From Priapulus caudatus (taxonomy: Eukaryota > Priapulida > Priapulimorpha > Priapulimorphida > Priapulidae), in NCBI RefSeq assembly GCF_000485595.1, contig NW_014577162.1, positions 174,399 to 238,398 on the forward strand: 64,000 nucleotides of DNA, read 5' to 3'. The notes beneath the pieces are model-generated. The model had not been told where the DNA came from. It made no database searches and saw only the letters and a list, made by a program, of their open reading frames with translations. A program made the translations under genes and the position numbers. Of the stretch, positions 48,401 to 60,700 are shown in pieces; positions within the stretch are counted from its first letter, which is position 1; every line of letters starts with the position of its first letter.

Positions 48401-48756
48401 ATACACTGAACTGCTCCTAACACACCATTTCTGACCATTCTAAAAAGTACGTGAACGGAGCACAATTCACGTACACTGAGACGCGACGTATGAGCACTGG
48501 AAGAGAGATACTGTCGGTGGGACACCAGCTCTGGGGAACAAAGCAGGTGCCGTGAGATAAACGCAAGACGTCAAGAGAACAACCGTCATATCAGATCATA
48601 GCATACATAATCAGCAGGGCACGAAAGTTTTACTTCCTTCTGTCATAACGCCGATCGAGGGTGGTAGAGCAAGAAGGAAGAAGAGGAAAGAGGGTGGGTG
48701 GGGAGTGGGGGGCGGGAATAAAAGGGGCAACACACCAGATCGAAACGCACATCTTC
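45001..48756. other. Intergenic DNA between the convergent JmjC and RNGTT genes
   Basis: Contains GA-rich tracts (45110-45420 and 47560-47800), CA/ACGC tracts (46100-46230) and a telomere-like patch. An unrecognised 125-codon ORF lies at 46549-46926 on the minus strand, with no domain or splice support. GA-tract ORFs are artefacts of composition. Confidence 0.6.
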
Positions 48757-51700
48757 TCAGTGACTACTCGGAGGCAGCTGTGGTGGAGGCATTAGTCCCT
48801 CGTCATGTCGGCTGCTCCCGCTCCCACCTGGGGCTGCGAGGGGCTTCTGAACAGGCGCTCGGAAGCGGTGCCGGTCTATGACGTCGAGCAGCATCTCCCG
48901 GGTGACCGGATGCTTGATACTGTTACAGACGCCTGCAATAAAATACACACATTATACAAAGAATATCAGGAACGCCATCCTTGCTTGATATTGTTACAGA
49001 CTCCTGCAATAAATACACACATAATACAAACAATATCAGGAACATCAACCTTGCTTGATACTGTTACAGACGTCTGCAATAAACGCAATGATAATAGCTA
49101 ATTATTAATAATAATTAAACGGTGTAACAAGTGCCGCAGAGCGACAGGGCTCATCTGGTGTCTGGTGTTCTGCTGATAAATTCATTTGTGCATAGCAAAA
49201 CGTCCTATACATACGTTCATTTCTAACCCCAAAAAACAACACTTGAAACTAGTGTAATAAAATTCCGATAGATGGTGGGCCGCTATCAAAGACATTGTTG
49301 CATCGGTCAGCCAAAGCATGGCTGCTGTCAGTGTGACGACAGATTGCAAAAAGCAGGAGCGAATAATTACCATATTATTACTATAGATAACGTGCGTTCT
49401 ATGGTGTCAGGTAATAAGGTACATTAAACCCCTTGCGAGGCACATCTGGCTCGTTACAAAATAGCTCAATGGTTGATACAACCAGAGCAGCTCGTGCAAG
49501 ATTTACAATTTACAGCAATACGATAGCAAATATCTGTAAACTAATTTCAGTACAAGGTAGGCCAGTGATTAGTGGACCGAATAAGCTCAAGAACGTACAG
49601 ACTTGCGTCTATATTGGTGCCAAAATTTGATGAGAAAATTAAGTCTGGGAAATCCGCAGCCTCACTCCTGGGTAATTATTTGAGTGCTAAAGCAGATGTC
49701 GTACATAGTTAGCAGACCTGAATAAGCAAGACACCAAAACCTTAAAAATACTTGGCAGTTTGCACACGTAACATATACCTTATGCGTGTTAAAGGACCAC
49801 AAAAGTGTATACTTCACACTAAACCTTTGGCAGCGACATGGTACGCATTTTGCTTAAATTCGGGGAATGTAACATTATATATATATAGAAATTACTGGGG
49901 CTTTTACCATGGCACCATCATTCAGCAATGATACATAATTTTTACACAAAGCCAATCTGACTATTTATTCTTTCTAGACTACATCTATAAGACATCTATC
50001 TTAGATTACAATGAAGAATAATACTCTCTAATGTAGCGTATTGCCCATAGAAATATATAAAAACACCAACTAGTCCAACTATATCTCTATAGTCTACATC
50101 TATATTTTATCTGTATATACACATATATATATATACATGTTATATACATAGTCTAACTAATATAGTCTAACTAGTATATTATTTCCATGGTATTGCCACA
50201 TAAAGATGTTGGTAACCGACGTGCGCGTTTCATTACGTGAAACAGTGCGACGCTGGTGAACAATTGCCGGAAAGCTACTGTTGCGTGCCACTCATGTCAT
50301 GGCTATCATTATGGTAACGGAAATTATACATATCCACACTGTACCCCTTTTTAGCTACCCTATGAGCTTTTCTCTGTCAGTATCCATCCTCGAAGATAGT
50401 GTTTAATTCACATTCAATGCTCAACCAAGAGCGACAGAAAGACAAAGCAAAAATAATTCTTCGGCGAAAAATCCGAAGAAATCTAAACGACTACGTGATT
50501 TCGATACGCATGCCATCTGTTACCATTTTATTAAGCGAAAGACTCGAAATTTATAAAAATATTTAATAAAACTACAAAAACGACTGAAACTACGTTTTTT
50601 TACAGATGCCGGTTCTGGATGCCAGCGACATGCAACACATTGGTGCGACGACCGCTCACCAGGTGGTGCTGGCGATGCTGAGGAGCGAATCTCGCCTCAC
50701 GCTGCACCAGTTCCAGGACGACTACGATCGCGCCATGTTCGGTGTAGCAGACGCCACCGATTCGGAAAACGCGTTCCAGGTTCGCATATCGCCGCCGCCT
50801 ACAAAGGAGTCTGTCGCTTCGTGGTTAAGATAATAAACACACATGCGCTCACGAGCGAACGCTAAATAAACTAATTTAATTGATTAACAAATAAATAAAT
50901 AAATAAGATACCCGGGTCGTTTTGATGGCACATGTCAAGACAGTTAATTGGGCCGACTGCACATACCTCTATGCATACTATATCAGGACTTGATACAGTC
51001 GCCATATTTTTCCGTGAATTCAGACTTGAAGGCATTTCGCGAACTTGTTTATTTCGCGGTCGGTGAATTCCGCAGAATCAGTGAAGACCCGTATTGCTAT
51101 TAAAATTTTCGCGTGTCTGTTATTTCCCGTCGGGAACGGCGTTCGCAACTTTCTGCGAAATATTAATTAAACCACCGCGGAAATATACTCAGCGTAATAG
51201 CCTTAAAGGCTACAGTAATAAATTATTATCTCTTATTCACTCCTACTAAATTCTGCATATAAAATATAACCACGTGCGTTGGAGTCTAGATGTGCGCAAG
51301 ACTATAACACATTGCATCACAGCATCATGATGGCATTAGCGTACAGCAAATAAGTTGCGCGAACTGTAGATCCGGGTTAAAAATGTACCGGCCATATTCT
51401 CGTGTACCCTACACGTATATTAATATAGACCCCGTCACGCATCGTGTTAGTCAATCGGGTATCCGGAACACGCGTAAAGCATAATGAGTCTATATCCACG
51501 TCTGCTGCCATGCAGGCTGTTACGGTACGCCCGACACGGTGTCTCCTGCCCGCATAACTCCGGCAGTCGTACGTGGTCTTCCACGTCTCAGCCCTTTTGC
51601 AGGGCGGCGAATAAAACTCTCATGTTCCTCGATGCAATTCGGCGATTTTATTACCACAAGGACACACTTTGGGGCTCGTTCTACAAAAATAAATTGCTTG

Positions 51701-54700
51701 ATTGAAGCGTGCTTCGTGGATCGTAATCTAACTGCCTGTGCTAATTGGCACCTTTGTGGTGTGCCCAGGTTGCGAATCCAAAGGACAGAGAAACGATATG
51801 GCATTTTCCAGCCGTTTATCTCCGAGCACCATACGTCTGGCTAATGCCACTAGAAACACGATTCCGTCTGTCACGCTGACGTCGCTCGGTCAACGTTTAC
51901 TCAACTTATGTCGGGGAGAAGTATACGTTAATTGTGATTACGTTTATGGCGAGTACAGAGGAAAATATAATATTACAAACGTTAAAGCGATGTGGCACGG
52001 CACTCAACACGTACACCACTGAACCAAGGAGACGCACGCCGTGCAGGCCATCGCACCGCACTTCCATATCCGCGCACGCGCCGCTACCACCGCTACACTA
52101 AATTCAATAACACATAAAGCGTTCCCCAAACTAAAATCTGTTACCTCGTTTAACGATCAGTTTATCAAACTTTCAACCCGTAATTTTCTGATCCTGGCAA
52201 TTTGTTTACGATGCTCGAACCTGTGTAAGACATTGTATATATATAAAAAATATAGCGCGCAAAATGGACCATAATATAAATTTAGTTCGTTGGTCTCGTG
52301 ACAGAGAATAACAATGACGGAGATGAGAGAGGAAATGTTTATATAGTCGTCTATTAACACCGAACGTGACCCTATAAAGAATATTAGAACACATTAGTCA
52401 TATTCAGTTTAAGTAATTCATAAATTCCGTAAGCCCGTTACCTGATCGGTGTCATAATGTTGAACGAGATATAGGATCTGATTTACCTATTGGCTAAAGT
52501 GTAATACTGATGTACAGTGTAAAGCTAAAGTGCGATAGCTGCATTGTCATCGAGTGTATTGCAAAACTAATAATCTTCGAGCCGGATTTCAACCAGCGAC
52601 CTAAGCTAACCGTTCATACTTCCTCTACAGTCCTCCCCTATCCAACTGAGCTAACCGAAGGTCTAGCTTTAATCTAAAATTCTAAACCATGTTTCATAAT
52701 AATAGCTATCATGCTTAACTATATCTATCTAGGATTTCCACCTTGCGCGTTGCTCATCAATATTTTCAAATTTTTGTGGCGTTTTGTGAAAAGAAAATGA
52801 AAGTTGGTGCTTAAATGCCGTTCATTACATTCCGTGCAATAGACACCATTAAATTGAAGCTATTATACAATGACATCAAATATTCAAAAAACTTATCCTT
52901 CGAGCCGCGATTTAGACCAGCGCACTAGGCATAAACTGCTATGACTCCTACAGTCCTCCCGCGCTAGCTAACTTCTACTGCATACCGCACTTAAACCATT
53001 TATAACCATTATAAATATCATATATTTATAACCATAAAGTGCTATCACTGACTAACTTAATATTATTCCACTTGCGGGCGTGGCTGTCAGTATGCTATAT
53101 TGTGTGCTGATTTTTGAAAGAGAATGAATGTGGTTGTTAATTGCCTGTTTACATATAGTTTCACAATCATACAGTAATTAAATCTAAACTATATTTATTT
53201 ACTGGACGTAAATCAGTTTAAAATCGCAATCCTTCGAGCGCGATTTGAAACACGGGGACTAAGGATAACTGCTTATCAACCCACTATACAGTCCTCCGCT
53301 CTACCAACGAGCTATCGAGGAGCTGCGAGTTCTTTCAGTTACAACTATCAATGCGGAATCAAGAAAAAGCTGTCGTAGTTATTAAATACTCAAGTTTGAT
53401 CCCATCAACTACGTTGCAACCAATTACTAACACTTAACTTGTTTAATAAAGATGGCCAGTGGTATCAGTAATAATCGCGTATAAAAGTATTGTCTAAAAT
53501 GTGTGCTCCGTTACACCATAAGTGTTGTTATCGCATAAGCAAACCTAGGACGCTAGAATGCCAACCAGGTAAACTGAGTCGGGCCTATTGGTTAAACGGT
53601 TCTACAATTACCGCATTTATTATTGAATTGAAATTAAAATTATCCTTCGAGCCGGATTTGAACCGCGACCTAAGGATAACTGCCGTTTCCACTACAGTCC
53701 TCCGCTCTACCAACTGAGCTTTATGAGGCGTGCATGGTGATGAACTGCCACAAGTTAGTCTGACTTTTGCAGACAAAGAAACATGGCAAGATACAGAGAT
53801 AGATGAAAGTTAAAGAGGGGGGTGGCGTGATAAGGATAGAGCAAGAGATAAAATAAATAAATAAATAGTGAAGGCATGACCGAGAGAAGAACGCGCGCTG
53901 ATAACATTACACATGAATGGTACATTAACAGAAGCCACACGCGCAGCCTATAAATAACGAACGTTGCAAGCACATTAGACAATCGGAAGAATAGGCGTGG
54001 TAAACTGAAGCAAAAATTATAACAAAAGGCGAAGCCAATGCTCATTCATAGCGTAGTTCGATCGGTTTATGTTCCTCGTGCAGATAAATAAAATTGCATG
54101 AGAGCAAATACGGAGCGCGTATGTAGATCGTCTATAATCGTACGCGTAAAACTGCCGACGTTGTGCAATTAAAGAATTCGAGTTAAGCTAATCGTATGTA
54201 TTTTATCATCATCACAATGTTAACGAGAATGGTATCCTTATTTCATATGACTGAAGATGTAAATGCGCTACAGTTGTCATTGAGTGTAGTGCCATTAAAG
54301 TTGATTCTTCGAGCGGAATTCAACTAGCGAACATAACGATAACCGTTCATAATCTTCTACAGTCTCCTCTACCAATGAGCTATCAACAGGCTTCTTGCTT
54401 AATTCCCAAATTATAACCATTTATCATAAATACAGTTTATTGTATCTATATATATATTAGATTTCCATTTTGTGCCGTTGGCCTTCAGTTATGCAAATGT
54501 TATGGTCTGGTGTGTGAAAGAAATGTTGTCCTTATATACATTCCTATATTAAATATTTACAAATAGAAATAATTTAAATCGAAACTATTTATATTACTTT
54601 CATAAATAAGTTAAAAAACCACACTAATGAAATCTTCGGCGATTTTTTTCAATCCAGCGACCTAAGCATAACTGTCTCTGGTCCACACAGTCCTCCGCTT

Positions 54701-57700
54701 ATACCACCTAATATCGAGATTTATTGCCAAACTTGTTAGTTTAGTATCTATATTCGATCTGATGATGAAACGAAATCAGTAGGGAGGTAAGAGGGAGAGG
54801 AGAAAGTAAGCGAGAATGAGAAGCGCATGATAAGTACTTTACTATGGCACAGACACAGCAGCGCGCGGACAACCCACGGAAAGAAAGCGAGAAAAAGAGG
54901 GGAGGATCAGAACGAAAGACGAATGGAGAAAATGGAGAAGTTAGGGTAAGAACGAATAGGTTAGTTACCACTGTTATAGGAAAATAATAACATGTATGTG
55001 TATGTTTTGGTTCAATCAAAGAGACCCAAAAGTCGCAGCACGGGTCTAGAGTATTTAACGTGACGGAATTCGCATCAAGCACTTGCAAGAAACCCTCAAC
55101 TCCGCGCGTTTCTATCGCAAGCTAATCAACGTTTAGTGATCGTTACACAATTATGGACGATGCTGATGAAAAAAGGGGACAAATTATTTGAAACGCGCTG
55201 ATTCTTTCTAACCGTACAAATTATGCGGTTTTTTTATCTTATTAATAATTATGAATTTTAGTAAATATAATTATGATTATTTGAACAAATAGTATGGTAT
55301 GTTAATGTGCATCAGGGTAGTTCCAATTGGTTCTACACGTCATGATTACCTCTTTGAGTACTAATTCTCCCGTTTGTTTTACATACTTCATAGGTTCGCT
55401 CGATCTGCCGAATCCCTGTTGACTGAATGTTCACGATTCGCCTCTGAGGTCAGCCGATCGAAGAAGTTAGCCAGCTTCTAGAAAGTTCCACTCGAGGATT
55501 GGTTCATGGACGCTACGTGCCTCAGATCATATCGCACCCTGTTTAAGTATCGCGCACCATCTTTCTCCGCGTGTGTCGTCTAAAATATGAAGAGTTAATT
55601 AAGCACATCTTTATAAGTTAGTAATATTAGCCCTGGACATCTAAGGGATCTCCGGATTCTAGCACAATACGGAGTATCGGTAAGATAGACGGACGGCACT
55701 GAGAATGTTATCTTGAGAAAAGCGGAAACAAACAATCGCTTGATAATTTAAGTGTCGAAATTGCTGAATACGTTTGGTTTAATGTATGATAAACGAACGA
55801 TGCTTATCGATCATACTGATTTAACTTGCAATGACAGATTCCTGCATTTCTTAACTTCGCCACAGTCTACGATAATGCGAAGTGCAGCCGCGCGCCGTGA
55901 TACAAGAGGTGCGACTATGCTGAGTAGTTGGAGACGAGCGCCTCTACAATATATTTCCCTGACCACCGTTTCTGCGTCTGCTCCAGTGGCAGTGCGACGT
56001 CATATTTGGGAGCAACGCCACAAAAAGCAAAGTAGACGATGAAAGAACCTGTGAGTGTAACGTTGCGTCTCGTCGAAAAAACCGATATTTGTGAATGTTT
56101 ACTATCAATGATTAGGGCCTTCAGTAGCGCATTATTTTAGCTATATACCATGACATGAACAATTATTATGTTGTCATACAGAAAGACGTTTACGGTGAGA
56201 AGTATTTTTGAAAACATTATAGTAAAAATGTACCGAAATTGAGCAGCGTAAGTGTGAGAATCAATGCCTGTGATGACGCTGGGAAATAATGTGTCATGCT
56301 AACTGTGTGTGCGACGAGAAATAAGAATGAAAAGTATCTATATGAGCAAAATGTCACACTATCTTATCACTCTATTGCAGCACTAGCTTGAAAAGTTATG
56401 TAACCGGATTTTTATCAATTAGGTTTACAATGTGAAAAGAGGTATACAGAAATGAACATAGATATGTATCAACGGTTCACGCTACAAGAAGTCAAAGGAT
56501 GTTCGCTGGACAATGACGACGATGCGCCAGCGCACTGCGCATTTCATCCTGCAGTAGGGACAACAACACATTTTCAGTGTTTGAGTTGCACGCGCGCTGC
56601 CGCGCGTGTGGTGTGTTGGTGTTTGTGTTGTGTGTGTGTGTGTGTGTGTGGTGTGTGGTGTGTGTGTGTGTGTGTGTGTGCGTGCATGCGTGTGTGTGTG
56701 CGCGCGCGTGCGTGCGCGCGTGCGTGGGTGTGCGCGCGTGCGTGCGTGTCTCCGTGTGCGACAGCGTGCTGAAAGAGCATTAATTTTGTTTGCATGTACT
56801 TTTATTGATCTGTCCGTGTTAGAGAGGTGATCCGATTCTTAACAAAATACATAACAGACCGCTTACTTTACTTAGGCATCTTTACATCACGGGCATTTGG
56901 GCGAGCAATGGGATCAACGCACTCCTTAATCGGCTTCAAACTTTAGCAGGACTGCGAGCAAATTGTAACGCAATACGTCATCCGAGAACTTGCGAACAGT
57001 ATGGACATACACGGAAGAAAAGGAGTAACTGCTATACTAGCATGCGTTAGTGTTACCTACTACTAACGCCTGCTCCACAGAATTAGCCACAGACAGTGCC
57101 GATGAGAGACGGCAGACCGAAAAGACAACGCGAACGGTTCTGAATGGTGGTGCCGAGAAAAATCATTTCAATTCGTTATAATAATTACTAATTAGCTAAT
57201 TATGTGATATTACTTAGATATATAGAATCCTAGTAGAATTTTATCTGAGATGCTGTTTGAAGCCGATAGCATTTAAGCATGCAGGCACACTTCACCAATT
57301 TTGTTGCTCGTAGCAGGAGCAATTTCGGGTGTCGGCAATTTTTGTGGCGCTTTTTGACGCGCGTCACAGCACACGCCACCAACTAGTGGGGTACGTGGCT
57401 GCTTGCACGGCCAATTTTGTTGGCCAGATGTTGTTAGGCTTTACACCATTCATAACAGTTATCAAATAAAGAAAATAATCATTTATCAATATTCTGTACT
57501 ATAGCCTAGGCCATATGTTTGTATATTGTATTTTTGTATGTGGTATAGTTTGTATATTTGTATATTTGCTAATATATAAATTTTCATCATTTCTGTTACT
57601 TAGGCCTAAGGAGCGCTATATTTGTATATTTGTATTTTAGTATGTTTGTATTTGTTGTATATTTGTATTTGTATTGAGCCCATTTTGAAATCTCATTGAC

Positions 57701-60700
57701 GGCAGCGCTAATTTTGATTGGTCTGCGAGTGATTTGTTCACGATTGCCGTGTGGCTGCGCACCTTCACCACAAGTTGTCACCACGACAATTTTCGTGATG
57801 AGAAAGCAAAACCGGTTTGATTTCTCGGCAATCGTGGTCACCACTAATTTCCGTGGTGAGTGGTCGTGCCGGCCCCCGCACCTTGGCCATATTTTGTAGC
57901 GACCACGAAACTTGGCCTTTATCTAGCACGAAACATGATGTGCTGCCAGCTTAATACCAACCAGCGCTATAATGTCTTTTATAGACACATTGTAAAAAAA
58001 GCCCCCCGCTTGTTGTGTGCAATGTGTGTGCAGCTTTCAGATTTGTGCCCAACTGTTGACGAACGCACGCACGGACGGACGGTTGGACGGACGGACGCAC
58101 GCTCATGCGATTCTACAAGCTGCATCTGACTATGTCAGATGAGCTAATAAATATGTCTGCGATAGAATCCCATTAGGGGTGGCACTCTTGATTGTGTAAG
58201 GCCAGTGTGGTAAGGTAGCCAAGTATTAGAGACCATACGGATGCTTAATCAAATAGATTTTGGCTGAAAATCCATTAGCAATCTAGGCTGTAATTTTGAA
58301 GTGAAACTGTCATATAATGCAAATAGCAGCAAGAGCAAATTTCCTTTTATATTTGAGCATGTAGATAAACTAAGTGTTTGTAGAATTTCCATGCTTCCTT
58401 ACCCATAGCAGTTGAATATGCATTCGGGAATGACTTGTCTGTTCTTTGTCTCAAGAACTTCCAACTGTTGTTTTCAAATTTACACTCGAGAATTTTGTTG
58501 TCCAATTCTTTTAGTTCTTTTGTAAGCTGAAAAAAACAAACATATCCGAATGAAATTACCAATATTGACAATTAACGGGGTCCATACACATAAAGCAAAA
58601 CAATTTTCCATGACTTCTCCCTGGTGGCTTTTCTAGGATTTAGAAAATTAATTTTCCAGAACTAAAAGATACAAGACAAATGTATCCTATCCGTTCTAGC
58701 CGTAATTAGTCAACATCACTTGTCTCACGTTTTATTGCCTCTCAGGCAGTAAACAGTGCTACATCTTCAGTATATTATACTTGTATTATAATTGGTAAAA
58801 TTTGGACACTGTACACTGTATCACGTGTGTTCGATTCTCAAGACTTTACGTGATTAAACATAATAATAACACATTTTACAAGACGTTCCTGAATCATATG
58901 TAATTTTTCTGGAGTTTTCATACCTGTAAATGTTATTTGAAATTGCTGGAACCTTTAAGGCATTCAAGGACCCAAACGAACCCTAATTAATAATTGAATT
59001 TGATTAAACCAATCCCAGAAACATCATCAAATCTGTAAAAATTTTGCTGCATCCCATTTCATAGCCCTCTAAATCTATACTATTGATTATATACCAAATA
59101 ACACACAAATGTAACAGCATATACACACAGGTGAGAGATCGTCAGTTGGGAAGATGTAAAGGATGGGATGACTGTACCTTCATTTGTGCCATCGGCGTAT
59201 CCAAGCCACCGACATAGAGGCATGCAACCTTCTGTTTTAACAATCTGCAAGATGTGCGAACATCGGGTTAGGTTCTTTCCCCATCCGAAACGAAATTAAT
59301 CTCCACTAGGTAAATGATCTCACCTTCACCATGAGCCGATGAAATATATTAGAAGCCAGAGAAAAATCGTACGGTACACAAATAGAATGACAAACATAGA
59401 TACATAATTACATGGTCTGTTTTTCGATGAGTGGGTTGCCCACGTTATTTCACCAATTATTTCGCTTGCAGTTAGAAATTGTCGTTGTGCATACAGACTG
59501 CTGCAGGACTACATACCCTACACCTTCTATCTGCGCTATTTTCATCCGGAAGTCTATTGTGTTTAGTGACGCCGGTTTCCACTTCAGCATATCCGAGCAA
59601 CGACCGCAATGATAGGGCTGAAATACACACACGTTAGTTATATACATACGACTAGTAAAACGTATTATTAACGCTTGACGACCTAAACGAGCACTCGCTA
59701 AACTTGGCGTACGCAGATCAGCTCTCTAGAATTTTCATAAATAATGTGCAAACACGGATACGTATGTGCGTGCGTGTAGCGTCCGTCCGTGTGAGTGCCT
59801 TTTCATTCATCTAGTCTGTCAGTGTCTGTGCGTGCCTCTTCGCACGTACTGGCATGAACATGATCACATTTGCATAGACACTGTTATAATCAGCATGCTT
59901 CTGCCACCCAAGGAGCTAAATATAACAAGGAGAGGAAGCGCCGCCATATCTGGCCCAAAATTTGGATTCGGCAGAGACCCTAGAACAGATTAGTGTTCTA
60001 TTGTCTCTGGGTTCGGTCTGCACAGCCTTTTCAGCTGATTATGGTCCATAGATGGCACCCTTGAGGCGAAAAGCGCACAGCCAATCCGCTTCCTCTCCTT
60101 GTTATATTTAGCTCCTTGCTGCCAACATCATAGTATGTAGCAACATCACACTTCGCCACTCACATCAGTTCCAGGCTGATAGATTAAACCATCGATTTCG
60201 TGAGATACTTGGCCTGTAAACTTCGTATCGAGAAGCTGAAAAAACACAGCACGTAAAAAATTTACATATCAAAGCCAACACACTTAATTTTAAAATTCCT
60301 TCGCTTCACTCCACTGGTATACCTTCTACACATGCAAGTGTACCACTAATCACTGGGGCGGACGGTACATGTAGCACACGATACGATCCATATCACGATC
60401 TCTGCTGTTTCTTTTGTTTTTTAATAAAACTACGCTACTAAACGATATGGATTTTATTCAGTAGAGTACTGATATGTGTATCATTAATAGTCCAACATAT
60501 TGATACGTGTATCGTCTGGGTTTGTATTCCAATATACATCGATATATCTATGAATTATGCCACCCCCTCAATTGCATTACCATATCAGGAGTCTATTGAT
60601 AGACTCCTGACCATATGCAGTGTTTCCCCTGGCCAAACAGGTAAGCGAGGCGGTAAAAAAAATTGCGTAGTGGTTGCGCAATCCGAGTAGCGAGCAACGT

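Larger units (their letters stand above)
50206..57020 (+). pseudogene. Permuted, indel-ridden second copy of the JmjC gene
   Basis: Copies of exon 7 (50206-50313) and exon 8 (from 50606) come first. Then come exon 1 (about 51693-51888), exon 2 (about 55015-55177), exon 3 (about 55395-55550), exon 4 (about 55845-56047), exon 5 (about 56430-56553) and exon 6 (about 56875-57020). Exon 9 is not copied. Nearly every exon has frame-breaking single-base indels, but exon 8 is cleaner here than at 43380 and reads [20 protein letters not shown], with [19 protein letters not shown] further on. The LQYI replacement of the JmjC iron site is seen here too. The order 7-8-1-2-3-4-5-6 cannot encode a protein, so this is a misassembled or permuted duplicate. 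Confidence 0.75.
49690..58020. repeat. Large duplicated region, noisy permuted copy
   Basis: Counterpart of 35330-43620 with many single-base indels and permuted order. It lies inside the last intron of the capping-enzyme gene, and 49095-49690 and 58050-58400 are ordinary intron sequence on either side. Confidence 0.92.

Noticed and set aside
59412-59612. Plus-strand ORF over the RNGTT motif V exon
   Set aside because: Antisense shadow of the exon at 59517-59617.
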